From Mercenaria mercenaria (Eukaryota; Mollusca; Bivalvia; Venerida; Veneridae), in contig NC_069362.1 of assembly GCF_021730395.1 (NCBI RefSeq), positions 81,422,001 through 81,486,000 of the forward strand: a DNA stretch of 64,000 nucleotides. Reading direction: 5' to 3'. A program made the position numbers and the translations under genes. The notes beneath the pieces are model-generated. The model was not told the DNA's origin. It searched no databases and was given only the letters and a program-made list of their open reading frames with translations. Position 1 is the stretch's first letter. The number at the start of each line of letters is the position of its first letter. Below are positions 12,297 through 25,110 of the stretch, piece by piece.

Positions 12297-15055
12297 GGCC
12301 AGAGTTTTTTTATTTTTCGTTTTACGGGAGCGCCGGTCCTAAATATTGCAAAAGTGGAATAAAATTAAAATTCATTTTCCCGAGTTTTATTTTATTTTGT
12401 CCGCCGGTCGGTTGTTTACAGCCCCAAAGAAAATAAAATTAGTGTATTTTCACCTGGACGTAATTTCACAGAAAGGGAGTTTAACGCGTGCAAAATATCG
12501 TGTTTTGCCGTACATCTATCGGCATTAACAGGGTGTAAAATTCCACTCGCCTGCTCGCATTGGCGAGTTAAGTCTGAGTAGGACGAGTGGACCTCGCTGT
12601 GTACTCGACCGATCGGGCGAATGTTTTTCTTTTACGTCCTTACTTTACCAAAATTCAGAAATTACATCTACAAAACGTCAACAAACTTTGAGATGGTTCA
12701 GTCGCTACCTGGATTGACTGGAATTTACCCGCGAATCGTAAAGATATCAAAACGTCATGCTGGTAATTGTCCATTCCACAAGCACGTGTGACCTATCGTA
12801 ACATCTAATTTAGATCGACACGTACACAAAAACCGTGCGTAGTGCATTCATTTTTTAATATTTTCGCTTCAAGTTTTCAACACCCCTTGAGAAATAATAC
12901 TTTTTGAATTCTATAATGATTTTAATAAGATATCGACAAAAATGTAGGCAAAATTCTATATAAACGGTCGAATGTTCATATAATCATTTGTAAAAATTCA
13001 AACAGCGCGATCTTAGTTACTTATTTCTTTCTAAAAGTAAATAAATGATGAATACTATGGGCTTAAAATTCAGACTTTTGACCAGAAAGTACAAAAAACA
13101 GAATAAAAAATTCTTAAATAATGAAAAAGCGGTTGCGATTACAATACATGGAGTAAGACGATTTTTGGCTAGTGCGGCAGAATAGGTTACGTGACCTCGT
13201 GAACGTAAGTAGAAATGCGATTTTAAAATAAAGCAATGTGATGTCACTGCGGTTTTTAATAAGTTTTAAATGAATCTTTGTACATGTATTTTTTGACCAA
13301 CAATTTAAAAGTTTTTCTTGTCAAACAATAATGTAAATTCCTTGAGGGCAAATAGGTCACAGAGGTAGGATATCCACTATAATAACTATCGTTTGAGACA
13401 TTTACCTTTTATACGGGATATAGCACATTCGCTTTTGATAACAAATTAAAGAAGAATTTTTTTATTGATTTCTATTTCTCAGCAATTTTAAGAACCGATG
13501 CGGTACGATCATACAGTGATATGTCACATGGCGCGAAAACATGACGTAATGCCATGACAATCTCGAGCAAAAGTACCGCTTTGATCTCCGCTTCAGATGA
13601 CAAGATACTGGATTACTTCTTTTAGCTCTTAGAGGGGTGTAAATTGATCATGAAAACAAGGTCAACATTACTTAGTTTATCACTGAATAATTACCGATAA
13701 TCTTTAACGTTTTTTTCTCTCTCTTCCTACACGGGTGGATGGACGATGAATATGTCCAAATATTTTTAGACACTTTTCAAAATATATATTTTTCGGGAAA
13801 TAATACTATTGTACATAATACTCCTTTCATAAAAGTGACAGTATTAAAAGTATTAAATTGTCTAAAGATTGTCTTACTCACATTTTGTTTTCAATAGATT
13901 CAACTTACAAGTTTGCCATAGAAAGGCAATACAATATCAAAGATGCTTTGACATTAAATTTTATTCAAAACATTAGTTGTTTGCAGAACAAATAAATGTT
14001 TGTAACAGCAGATTTTTTTTACATTTTTATTTCAATGGTGACCCCTCACACTTTACACAGGCTTGGGACTGTCTGGCATAAAGCAGCTGGTAGTGTTGGC
14101 AAAATCTCAGACAGATGGTCCATTTCTTTTGTAACTTCAATAGAATTCATAAGTGTATAAAGAATAATAAAGAATACTTTTTATTGGAGACAATATTTTG
14201 ACAAAAAGTGATGCAACTTCAGTACTTGAACTTAGTGTAGTATAAAAAGGTGCAAATTACAGAAGCAACTTCAGTACTTGATCTAAGTGTATTATAAAAA
14301 GGTGCAAATTACAGAGTTAAATGAGGTAAATTTTCAGATTACTTTTTGCTAGATTATCTTTCGTTTTTCATCACTGAAAAAAAATCTTGCCCCCTGCACT
14401 GTGACCGTTATTCAAAGTTATTAAATACTTTATTTTGCTGATAAAATCCAGTATATTATGAGCTGGCATAAACTGTAAAGTTAGCTCGTTAAAGATGATA
14501 TTGGTGAAAGATACAATAAGTAAATATTATGTATAAAAAGCAGAGGTTACACAGCAGAAGATGCAAGCAAACCAATCCACCAAAACTACTACACTACTAG
14601 GCCACTTTATACCAGACGTGTTTAGTCTCTACTTGCTGTCACTGAAATTTACTGTGGCTGTTGTAACAGATAAAATAATTTTTGTCTTCCACTTAAATTA
14701 AGTAAAACAAGCTTTCTGAATTTTAAAGACTTGCCAGTGTGAGTTACAGTGCCTGAAGCAGTTTATTCACAAGCATGCATGAAAATTTTATTCAATGTTC
14801 ATCCTGTATAAATGGCTTTTATAGTCTTAAAACATAACAATACATCACAATATCAAATGCTGGACACAAACACAAATAAACAAAACTTGAAACGAAAGTT
14901 CATCAAAATAAAAAAAATCTTAAAAAATTCTATTTTATTTTTATTTTTTTCCGAGATGCTCACTTTCAAGCTTTTTATTTTTATTTTTATTCCCTCCTCC
15001 CCCTGCTCATTTTTCAAAAATCTCCCGTAAAACGAAAGATAAAAAAACTCTGGCC
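12297..15055. mobile_element. 2.76-kb element with about 34-bp terminal inverted repeats
   Basis: The left end GGCCAGAGTTTTTTTATT...CGTTTTACGGGAG is matched by the reverse complement CTCCCGTAAAACG...ACTCTGGCC at the right end. Both flanks read TTG, a possible 3-bp target duplication, which would fit PIF/Harbinger-type elements. No transposase frame is visible, so it looks non-autonomous. 14217-14312 is a direct duplication of about 54 bp (TATAAAAAGGTGCAAATTAC twice). Confidence 0.7.
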
Positions 15056-16144
15056 TTGTTCTTCCTAGTGTAAGTTATTATGCATTACAAGTAGCGGGCA
15101 TCACATTCAGAGTTCTGTCCAATTTTAATCTTGGATACCTGTTTTATCTGTTTATCAATGTTCTATAAAAAGTGTTGACCAAAGTTTAGAAAGCCCTAAT
15201 GTACGGGGTCAGTTCTAATTTTTATCGTGTCTGATTTTTGCCAACTTCGTGTTTGTGTGCGCGTCAGTAGAGAAAAGACGATATCGTTAAGTTTTAGTGC
15301 GTTTTAAATGTGTTATTTTCGTCTTTTCGCTTTGGCACCGAGCCAACTCACCATGATTTCTGTCGGCCTAATGGCGTTGGCGTGATGGTACTAGCGCTGC
15401 GAATAAATAACAAGATTTGAAATGCGCGATAAATGTGCAACCAAGGCAATGCGCCAACAAGTGAGTTTTTCTCTTTTCGCCCTGGCGCCTGCGCCAACAC
15501 AGAACTTGAAGAAATAAGATACAATAAGTCTTAGACCAGACTGATATGCTGACACATTCTTTCACCGAGTGACTTTTCTTGTTGACGTTAAACACTAACA
15601 AAAACAACAGGTATACATTACAATTTTGTTACTAATACGAATCAAGAGGTCGCAAGTTGGACATGTCGAATGTTCTCCGCGGTAGTTTTGCAGAAAACAA
15701 TGCCAAGATATTTATACGGGGTAAATTGCTAGTCACTAGAGAACAAAACTCCAGTACATAGTCGAGGACCACTGCTTATAGTATGTGCCGTTAATTACTG
15801 AAATCCTGTTGTAAAATGGCATTAAGATTATTTACGTTTTAATTTGATTAATATGTCGCTCCTCTGCAAGACACAATGATAAAGTGAACAAGAAATATCT
15901 TTAAAAATGATGGTCGGCGAATTGTAATAAGGAAAGAAGTTTATGAATTTTTCATCTAACATTCATCTTTCATCTAACATTTTGCAAAACTAAACACCGC
16001 ACTTTAACAATTTAAATGGTTCTCTTTTAATTTTTTGCAAATGTTTCGTAGGGTTGCAATTTTGTTTCGTTTATACTTAGACGAATAATTACAGCAGTAG
16101 TTTGATAAAGATTCATGAAGCGGTTCATGAGAATAGGTCATTAA
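15056..16144. other. Intergenic, no gene seen
   Basis: No recognisable gene. Short internal similarity between 15300-15370 and 15440-15500 (CGTCTTTTCGCTTTGGC versus CTCTTTTCGCCCTGGC). Confidence 0.4.
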
Positions 16145-16510
16145 ACGTGTTTATATTTTTAGCTAAATTGGTCCCTACCCCCATTTGTAACAAAGTAGCA
16201 AGAGACCTTACGATATTGTTACACATCGAGTTTGATAAAAATCCATTACATTTTAGTGGTTAATGCATATCTACTTTTAGCTATAGTGGTCCCTAATAGG
16301 GCCCAAGTTCCTATATAAATTATTTTGGAAGAGGACCTTATAATGATGCTACAGACCAAGTATGACAAAGATCCACCAAGCTGTTCATGAGACGCTGTAT
16401 AAAGGCATTTCTAGTTTTAGCTCTAGCAGCCCCTAAAAGGGGTTAAATGTCCCAGCTGAACAAAGTTGGCTGCGGGCCTAATAAAGATGCTACAAATCAA
16501 GTTTAATTAG
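16145..16510. repeat. Degenerate tandem repeat, about 115-165 bp unit
   Basis: Three diverged units share TTTTAGCT...GGTCCCTA...GGG and GATGCTACA...CAAGTTTGA, with partial unit loss. Resembles the degenerate arrays further along the window. Confidence 0.5.
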
Positions 16511-17757
16511 AATACATGAGAAAAAATCAATTAAAGGATTTTTTTATTTATTATTTTTATTTATTTCTAAAATAGGCCAACTGATCCCGCTTTAACAAAT
16601 GCATATTCGCTATTCATGAATCTTTGGACAATGACGTCACACCTATAAAAAGTGAAGGTCAAGCAAAACATACAATTGTAATTATTTCAATATTTCTGTT
16701 TCAAAAGCAAAGTTTGACCGTTGTCATATCACATAGATAAACTGTATGCAGCATACCTTCATTTCAGTGTACTGAGATTCAGTCATTATATAGCATATAT
16801 ATAATAAAACAGATTTCAACTGAGTTCAATATTTGCATACCATACTAAAGAAAGATATTCATATATAATTAATCAGTTAAATAATTTATAACAAATATAT
16901 CAAAGCAAACAAGTACTCATTTAATATGCAAATTGAATAAGTCACAAAAGCAAGAAACTTTTTCATTTACAGACGACAATTGTAACAAGGAAAATCTTTT
17001 AAAAACCACTTCTCTACATAAAAGACTCTTATCACACCCTTATTCATGCGATACGCAGACCATATTCAGCTCTTTCTTTAATTTGATATATGTTGGTATT
17101 TGAACAGGTTTTTATCATATTTATTAAACTTACTTATCATTTTGAGATATATCAATATTCTTGCTAAATATACTGAGCCAAAGTTAGCTTTAAAACTGTG
17201 AACAGCGTCGTTTAGGATAAACGCTTTGTCTACATTTCACTCAGCGTAGCACAATCAACAGAGTGAAAGAAATTGACACTCTCGTCCAATCAGGCAGAGT
17301 GTTGCATAAAGCTTCCATTTGGATAAATTATCTATAATACGTTATCAAGTAGTTTGATTTGCTAACTGAAGTCACGTGGCATAGGTAACGAAAACGAATT
17401 TAGACGGCGTCGCCGAAAAAGACAACTTCATTAAAATTCTGTTATCAGTTTTGTAAAGAGTGTATTAGATAGGGGCACGGTGGGTAAACAAGATGTAAGG
17501 ATAATTTATTTGATAAACATTGAAAATCGTTTATCCTATCATACTGATAGGATAGTCCTTTAACTTGCCAGTTACTTTAGCTACTGGCTGTACTAAACAA
17601 ATAAGAACAAACTCGATTAATACTGCGTTTGAAGGAAACTGCTGATAAGGATTTGCCAGTTTGTTCAGTACGAACTAGATTACATAAGCAAATTTCGGAT
17701 AGTCTTACTTTTGCGAACTGTTTTCTATCAGTCGATCAGTGCATGTGACACAAATTC
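16511..17757. other. Intergenic, no gene seen
   Basis: AT-rich. It includes one small palindromic stretch (TATCCTATCATACTGATAGGATA at about 17531, given here only as a hairpin of two 8-10 bp arms). No exon or array recognised. Confidence 0.4.
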
Positions 17758-18060
17758 GTTTCGGCCCACATAATGTGGGTGATGTTATGGAACAAGTATT
17801 TTTGGTTCGAATCAAATCCATTTAGTAATAATAACAGATAATGTGAAAATGTATCCACAGTTAACTTGATATTCCAAATAAAAAGGGGCGTAATGCATGA
17901 AATACGAGAGATTATTAATGATATGGGACAACTATATATATTCAGTTTGAATCAAATCCATTTAGTAATAGCAGTACACCAAAACCTCAACCCGAGTCTT
18001 AATTAATTCATTAAATACTGTTGCGAGAGATATGACCCTTGTTTCATGAAATGTGTATGA
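17758..18060. repeat. Degenerate two-unit repeat
   Basis: Two units of about 150 bp share GAATCAAATCCATTTAGTAA (17812 and 17948). The same phrase recurs at about 34590, so this is a dispersed family. Confidence 0.55.
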
Positions 18061-18184
18061 TAATGAGGAGTATGGAAAACATCCATCAGGTTATAACAGA
18101 GATATTTTAAAGTGAAAGTGCATATATAGATGCGGACGCGCACGTCGACGCAGAGGCAGTGAACTTAATTTCTACGTTATTCTT

Positions 18185-18320
18185 TTTGTTTTGCTTAACG
18201 TCGCACCGACACAATTATAGGTCATATGGCGACTTTCCATCTTTATGGTGAAGGACGACCCGAGGTGTCCCTCCGTGCACTATTTTATCACGAGCGGGCA
18301 CCTGGGTAGGAAAAGTCTAC
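18185..18320 (-). mobile_element. SINE, 3' half, minus orientation
   Basis: On the minus strand it runs CCCAGGTGCCCGCTCGTGAT ... GAAAGTCGCCATATGACC ... GTGCGACGTTAAGCAAAAC. The CCCAGGTGCCC junction also occurs in the SINE 5' half at 24938, so both are one family. The tRNA-like head is absent here. Confidence 0.65.
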
Positions 18321-18627
18321 GTTTACAAACAACTTGCCAGAGAGATTTATGGTTCTTGGCCTACTTATTCATCCAATGATAATTTCAAAGCTACAGCTCT
18401 AATAGTATTCAAGACTGTACAGCATATCAAACGACGACAGTATTTATCACAAAAATATAAATGATCTCATGCAACTTCTGTGTAACATCCTTAATAGTTT
18501 GAAAGTTTGAAAGGCTGCTGACAGGTAATAATGACTTAAACAATTAAATGATAGCCATTTGGATGATTTTAAGTTAAGCCATTGAAGCATATATGAGATG
18601 TAGCCTGGTTCCCGTCGTATACTAATA

Positions 18628-18941
18628 CAGTCGAACTTCGACGGCTCGAAGTCGAGTTTTCCGTTGTTCGAGCCATCTAAATGGTGGCCATTTTGAATTT
18701 GGGAATTCGAGGGCATGAGGTGTTACAAACCTTACATCGTAACATTTTGTCATATTGTACCTAAATGTTTGTATGATACGATGATAAATAAAAAACGAAC
18801 GCGAGTTCGAATTTTCGATGTTCGAGCGATCCGAGGTAGAACTATATAGAATAAAGAAGGAATAAATTCGGGACCGGGCGAATAGTTCGAGCGATCCCGG
18901 GTGTTCGAAAGATCAGAGTTCGAGCTGTTGAAGTTCAACTG
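18628..18941. mobile_element. pogo/Tigger-type MITE, 314 bp, TA target duplication
   Basis: Ends are CAGTCGAACTTCGACGGCTC and the reverse complement of CAGTTGAACTTCAACAGCTC, each flanked by TA. CAGTCGAAC ends with TA duplication are typical of pogo/Tigger elements. No transposase; the interior has repeated TTCGAG/CTCGAA motifs. The two arms differ at few sites. Confidence 0.8.
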
Positions 18942-19225
18942 TAGTAGCAGTTAAGGGGTAGGTAATCCAAACTAATTTAAGATGAAGTATCAATTATTAA
19001 ATGATCTACGTTAGGTGATCTCAAAAATAAAGACAAGACCATAAATGTTTACTGTAAAAATAACATTCTTTTCCGTTCTTAACATCATGTGTCCAATTAA
19101 CTTTTGATTCACCCTCGAACAAGTATTACATACCAACATTTTGCAATGTACTCTCAAAGGAATGTTTAATGAAAATAGATTTTTAACAGCAGTTTCTTTC
19201 TTCTCACAAAACATTAATTAGGGAC

Positions 19226-19480
19226 TTGCAAAGACCGAAGACGTAATGCCAGCATGGTCTTCCTCTACAAGGTGGTCGAGGGCCTAATGTAAGTTATGCC
19301 ATGTACGGACTATATGACGCCCTTCGTAGTAAGCGACATATAAAACCCAAAACATTCAGTGACTGTGTCAGTGATAACATCATAGAAAGACAGGGTACCC
19401 CTCATGGAAAGTGACTGTACAAACAGTCATTCTTCCACAAAACTATTATTCAATCATGTCAATGGAATAACCTGCTCAAG
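19226..19480 (+). mobile_element. LINE fragment, C-terminal end of the ORF
   Basis: Translation over more than one frame shows the tail found after reverse transcriptase in CR1/jockey-type LINEs: RRRNASMVFLYKVVEG, then TDYMTP, then KPKTFSDCVSDNIIE. It is broken and short, and has no visible 5' part. Confidence 0.6.
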
Positions 19481-19639
19481 TTAACATAGTGCGTGCTGTG
19501 ATAGTACAGAGCTCAGTCATTTGGACTTAATATCATATCTTCTCTCTCCCGCTGCGCGTGTATGCTGAAAGGCTTTGCAGTGTATTTATCTAGATTCAGA
19601 TCAAGATTATTGTCTGTGGACGTACGAGGCAAGTGACAA

Positions 19640-21470
19640 TGACCAGGCCTTGCATACAACACATATAGATTTTAAAAAAGCATACGACACAATTGTTTGT
19701 TTGTTTTGGGTTTAACGCCGTTTTTCAACAGTATTTCAGTCATGTAACGGCGGGCAGTTAACCTAACCAGTGTTCATGGATTCTGTACCAGTACAAACCT
19801 GTTCTCCGCAAGTAACTGACAACTTCCCCACATGAATCAGTGGTGGAGGACTAATGATTTCAGACACAATGTCGTTTATCAAATAGTCACGGAGAACATA
19901 CGCCCAGCCCGAGGATCGAACTCACGACCCCGCGATCCGTAGACCAATGCTCTACCTACTGAGATAAGCGGGCGGGCACGACACAATTGACCGCTCTCTT
20001 TTATGGAGACGTTTGGTTCATATGGGAGTCAATAATCGGATGCTAAAAGCTGTCGTCTCTATTTATGATAATGTTAGGTCATGTATTAAGCTAAATGGTT
20101 ACGTGTCTGAATGGTTCGACGTTAAAATAGGTCTCCGTCAAGGTTGTATTTTGTCACCTGTGTTGTTTAACTGTTTTATAAATGACCTAGCTGTACAAAT
20201 TAATGCTTCCGGTCTTGGAATTGACATTGGAGAGAATAAAAAGCTGTCATTCTTTATTGTATGCTGATGATATAGTGTTACTTGCTGAAGATGAAACTAG
20301 TCTTCAAGCTATGCCCAGTATTTAAGGTCGGTGGTGTAAAGACAACCATATGAATGTGAATTTGTCTAATAGTAATGTTATGCATTTTAGAACACAGTCT
20401 ATGCCTAGGTCACAATATATTTTCAGATATAATGATAATGTAATTGAATACACAGATAGATATATATATCTGGGGATAACTTTAAATGAATATTTGGATT
20501 ATAAGATAACAGTCAAGTTTGTGTCACAGGCAGCTGGCAGAGCTTTGGGACTCCTTATTGCAAAGTTTAAGAGTATTGGGGGGATGCCTTATCAAGTTTA
20601 TACCAAATTATATGACTCACTGGTCTGGCCAGTAATCGCATATGGCGCCTCAATATGGGGTAAAAAAAAGGGTTTCCTGTATCGACGCAGTCCACAACAG
20701 GGCTATGCGCTTCTTTCTGGGGACAGGAAGGTATACGCCAAACTCTGCTGTTGCTGGTGACATGGGCTGGGACTGTACATTTGCCAAACAAATAAAGTGT
20801 GTTTTCAATGTATGGTGTAGATGACCAAGTATGAATGATAATAGAACAAATAAGCTTGTTTTTAATTATTGTCAGAGAATCTCTGGCAGAAATTGTAAAA
20901 ATTGGAATTTTAATGTTGTAGAACTTCTCAGAAAATATCAATGTGCAGAATATATTGGTGTTGAAAATGTGCATTGATATAAAAAACAAAAACAAAAACA
21001 TGTCATGAATGAATATTTAGATCAGTGGATAGAGTCCCTTCATACAAGTAGGTACAGGTTCTAACAAATTAAGGACCTATAGAAATTTTAAATTTGTGTA
21101 TGACACTGAACAATATGTTAAAGTTTTAATGTCATATAAACACAGATCAGCGTTAGCAAAATCAGATGTGGTGTAGCGGCTATCAGATTGGAGACTGGAC
21201 GTTATGAAAGGCTTTCGGTAAATGATAGGATATGTCCAGTTTGTAGTAATAGCGTAGAAAATGAGATACATGTAATACTACACTGTCCAGCATATGATAT
21301 TATCAGAAGTGAACTTTTTGAAAAAGCAACATTTGATTTGTAATCACTTCACAAATTTGTCAGACGAGCATAAGTAAAATTTTATCTTTTCAAATACTGA
21401 TATTGTTAAAACTGCTGCAAAATCCTGCTACCTTATATTAGAAGCTAGAACACAACTCCTATATTATAGT
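19640..21470 (+). mobile_element. Non-LTR retrotransposon (LINE), reverse transcriptase part, decayed
   Basis: RT motifs in order: DFKKAYDTI (finger/palm), IGLRQGCILSPVLFNCFIND (motif B), LLYADDIVLLAED (catalytic YADD), then YLGITLNEYLDYK and YGASIWG, then VHNRAMRFFLGTGRYTPNSA downstream. Frameshifts separate several of these blocks, so it is a dead copy. A V-SINE sits inside the KAYDTI codons at 19696-19977. The first ORF and the 5' end are not visible. The clade is not certain; the tail resembles RTs common in bivalves. Confidence 0.85.
19696..19977 (-). mobile_element. V-SINE (RUDI-like), 282 bp, inside a LINE
   Basis: Minus-strand order: tRNA-like head GCCCGCTTATCTCAGTAGGT with A box and B box (GAGTTCGATCC), then a conserved central domain (GAAATCATTAGTCCTCCACC, CATGTGGGGAAGTTG), then a tail ending AAACGGCGTTAAACCC and AAACAAACAAA. 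It is flanked by a perfect 12-bp duplication ACGACACAATTG (19684-19695 and 19978-19989). The RT codons KAYDTI on one side and DTIDRSLLW on the other confirm the insertion. Confidence 0.92.
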
Positions 21471-21479
21471 TAACAAAAC

Positions 21480-22152
21480 AAAGTGCATTCATGATCTTTA
21501 CTTCTTGAATGGGATATATTTGAATATTTAGCAAATTGATGTTGTATTGTGTAAGGGAGATAAATAAGATTGGTTTAATACTCCATCCAAGTACTAAAAG
21601 ATCATGATGGGTTTAGTGGTGAATGATATGTGCAGTAGATGTTGTATATATAAAAAGGTATATTTTAATCTAGCGTTTGAGGAATACTTATCCCGATTGT
21701 AATACTGTTATACCCTTTTAAGTAAGTTTAGGTAATCATTGCTAGTCAATTCATCCCTAATCGGAACAGGGCTGATAGTTGATGTTTTAAGATTTTTATT
21801 TTTTTATAATGCTCAGTAGAGCCAGTTTTCGAAGTGAGTATTTTAAAAGTGTTTATTTTATGGTGGTTCTTAGTAATAGATTAGCAGTGGTAACCTAACT
21901 TTTAATTAAATGATATTAATATGTGATACTGTAATATTGTTGTTATCAACAGTCTCTTATAATTCTTAAATAGAATGACCATTTACATTTTTATCTTACT
22001 TTATGTATATATGCTTTTAGATGTATCTACTGTATAAACATAAGTGGATGAGACTTAAATAAATAAATATAATATAATATAATGTTTTTCACTTTTATTT
22101 CTCATGCACATATAGAAGCAAGTACTGATAAAGGGAATAGACGATAAACAGT
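21480..22152. other. Intergenic, no gene seen
   Basis: AT-rich, with AATAAATAAATATAATATAA at 22058-22077. Part may be the 3'UTR of the LINE at 19640. Nothing else recognised. Confidence 0.4.
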
Positions 22153-22160
22153 TGATCACC

Positions 22161-22427
22161 CTGTTAGTTTATACATAATTTATTTTAGGTCGATTGTGAA
22201 GGAAATTCTACAACTTATATTAATCACTCTCGACACCTCATTCCTGATGGAATCCATCGCCACGAGGGTATGAGAGAAGAGGCCAGTTTTCCCTTTTTTA
22301 ATGCTGAGCGCCAAGCAAGGGAGGTACTGGTACCATTTTTAATGTCTTTGGTATGACGCGGCCGGGGTTCGAACCCACGACCTCCCGCTCTCGAAGCGGA
22401 CGCTCTACCACTAGGCTATCGAGGCGG
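22161..22427 (-). mobile_element. tRNA-derived SINE, 267 bp
   Basis: On the minus strand it starts GCCTCGATAGCCTAGTGGTA (A box), then GGGTTCGAACCCCG (B box), then a body with GCTTGGCGCTCAGC and GAGGTGTCGAGAGTG, ending CACAATCGACCTAAAATAAA. An 8-bp duplication TGATCACC flanks it (22153-22160 and 22428-22435). The anticodon stem folds (loop TTCGAGA), but the acceptor arms do not pair, so it is a SINE head rather than a tRNA gene. It is a different family from the V-SINE. Confidence 0.82.
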
Positions 22428-22767
22428 TGATCACCGTTATTGGCCGTCCCTTGGTGAAGTGTGTATGTTCGCGATAACAAAAATCGCGGTGTTTAGATTT
22501 CGCGCTCTCAATGTTGACCGCGAATATAGTGAAAATTAAACCTCCGCGGATATATCCCGCTATACAGTACGTTTAATTAAACAGGCCTTAAAAATATAAA
22601 TGTTGAAATGTGAAACCCTTTACAAAAATTTGAAAAAAAAAATCTGCTGCTAGTTTTTGATATGAAACCAATTATTAGCCAATAGTATAAAGACAATATG
22701 ACATCAACAATGACAGAGAAAAGGCAGGTAAACTTTACTACATGGTAGTTAAAAACTAACAAACCTG

Positions 22768-22850
22768 TCTAGAGGAACACTGGTCGGTAGGCCACTTGCT
22801 TTGTAAGCGAGGGGTCCCGGGTTCGAGCCCTGGAATGACTGCACATTTTT
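22768..22850 (+). pseudogene. tRNA-Thr(TGT)-like sequence
   Basis: The anticodon arm CTTGC-TTTGTAA-GCGAG and T arm CCGGG-TTCGAGC-CCTGG both fold and the B box is perfect. A T-run that could stop Pol III follows (CACATTTTTC). The 5' and 3' acceptor halves do not pair, so it is a pseudo-tRNA or the head of a SINE whose body I cannot delimit. Confidence 0.55.
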
Positions 22851-24937
22851 CTTACTCTCTGACATTCGAACAAGTCGTCTGATTGGTTAAAATAAAAATA
22901 GCAATACTGGAAATCCAAAATATACAGAAGGTGTATGTGAATGGGTCGTTCTAAGATCTTCTTTTAGAAGATCAAGTACTTAAGTCAGATTGTAAAGTCC
23001 TGTTAAATCATTTTCAAAACAAGCCAGCAGTTTCAGAGCTTTTCAAAATTGGTTGCCATGCTTTTAACGAATGAATATATTAAGGAATTTGATAGAGGGT
23101 CACTTAAGGCACATTTTGTGAAATCGGGGATTTTCAAAGTTTCCCATAAAGTCTTATAGGAAAGCAAACCGAACAGATTGATCTGAAGGAATTTGATAGA
23201 TCACGTCTTGGAAATTATTTCAAAATCAGACCAAGAGTTTCAGCAAAGATCTTTTAAAAAAATTCTTTTTGGTATCCATGGCTACCATTCAGCTCTTCAC
23301 CTTGATCAAACATCTTATCGTATCATACGACCAAAGTTTTGTCATAACACTGTGGATACCAGTAACACGTTACCAATTTCATGTGTTCAAGATTTTATGT
23401 GTAGGCCTACGGACAGGTAGCATGTTTTCTGCATAATGTGTCAATATTCCAAGAAAACAGATATCACAGATCGATTTTAGTCGTACTATATTTGATAAGA
23501 AGGGCCCCTGTGTCTTATGCGCTACACATCGACTCATGATTGTGAATATTTGTAACAAGTTATTTCAGAATCATTTCATGCATAAAGACGTTAAGACCCG
23601 GACACGAAAAATGAAGCGACTCTGTTTTTGAAATGTGACCTGTAAGTGTGACCTTGACCTTGGAGCTAGGGAACTGTGTCTTGTGCGCGACATCGATATC
23701 GTCTCATGATGGTGAACATTTGTGCCAAGTTATTTTAGAATCCCTTAGTGCGTAAAGAAGTTATGGCACGCACACGAAAATTGGACCTTTTTTTACCTTT
23801 GACCTCTAAAGTGTGACATTGACTTTAAAGAGAAAAGAAAAAGAAGACGGACATTAACTACATATTGCCTATGTGTGTGTGAAGTTTGAGAGAGGTAGGT
23901 GTTTAATAGTATTCAAGTAACTGCATGACCAAATTTATGAGGACATATATACAAACAGACCAGGCAGACAGACTGCATTCTACAAACTTCTTTTGTGGGT
24001 TATAATTATGAAGAAATATTACAGGAGCAAGGGAAACGCCGATATTTTATAAATAAGTCAGTTAATTGCTAACAGGCATAAGTCTTTTTTACGGAAGTCG
24101 CAAACATTTGTACAGTACTACAAGCAAACATGCATACAGTCAGGATTTCACACCGAATCCTCTTTCATTGACGATTATAAACAAATTGGAGGTTTTATCA
24201 ATGATTTTATTTAATTTTACCAAACTAGCATAATACTGTTTCTTAATCTACGAAACAATGGGATTTATATGTAGATCATTCATCAAGCAAGAAAGTATGT
24301 ACTTTTGATGCCAACAATGTGCAATTTCTGGACAAAATCAGTGATCAATCGAGTTTTTTTGAAATAGTTTTACCTGTAATCTGACTAACACATATAAAGA
24401 AACAAATCCTCATGTCCAGCTTCCAATGAAATATAAATATACACACCAACAAAGCACATTGATCACTTAAAAAAAATAGGTTTTCCCAACTTTTAGCCGT
24501 CAGATTATAGTTTTGATCGGTCGCAACAGGAAGAGGGGGGAGTACAGTCGTTTATAGGGTGTGAATACCATTACCTTGAATGGTAAAACAAGTTATGCTC
24601 TAGACACAAAATATGATGACAGTTTTGACCTTTGATCTCAATTTATGACCTTGACCTACAGAGCCGTTTCAAGCGCTCTGCATATCATCTCGTTGCCATC
24701 TACTTGTATACCCAAACTTTAGTCAATACCTTTAATGGTTATAAGCTATGACCAGAACAGATGGATGCGCCATCACAATTACACAGAAACTAATCAGCAA
24801 TAGAACATACTCGGGCACACAAGAGAACTGCAACAGTAGTATAATTGTCGTGCATGGGATTTCGTATATACACAAAGGTTTGGATGTCATAGCTATTAAA
24901 AAAGCTCTGTATATGGAGTACTTCCATGCCAAATCAA
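22851..24937. repeat. Degenerate tandem-repeat DNA
   Basis: 22900-23560 holds no recognisable gene. 23470-23960 has diverged units of about 150 bp (GTGACCTTGACCTTGGAGCT, CTCATGATGGTGAACATTTG) of the same kind as 30540-31010, ending with an ACAAACAGACCAGGCAGACAG-like tail of the tandem-array elements. 23960-24937 is AT-rich and featureless. Confidence 0.5.
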
Positions 24938-25110
24938 TACTCGGGGACCACGTGGCTGAGAAGTTAAGGTCGCCGACTTCAAATCACTTGCCCCTCACAG
25001 TTGTGCGTTCAAGCCTCACTCGGGGGCGTTGAATTCTTCATGTGAGGAAGTCATCCAGCTGGCTTACAGGTCGATGGTTCTACCCAGGTGCCCACCAGTG
25101 ATAAACTAGG
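24938..25110 (+). mobile_element. SINE, 5' half, tRNA-like head
   Basis: GGGGACCACGTGGCTGAGAA (A box) with a type II tRNA-like arm and TTGTGCGTTCAAGCCTCACT (B box), then ATTCTTCATGTGAGGAAGTC and CTACCCAGGTGCCC. The last motif is the join to the 3' half family seen at 18185. The 3' part is missing here and satellite-like DNA follows. Confidence 0.65.

Noticed and set aside
22355-22430. tRNA gene (TCGA-type loop) on the minus strand
   Set aside because: Anticodon and T arms fold but the acceptor arm does not pair, and a SINE body with a target duplication follows.
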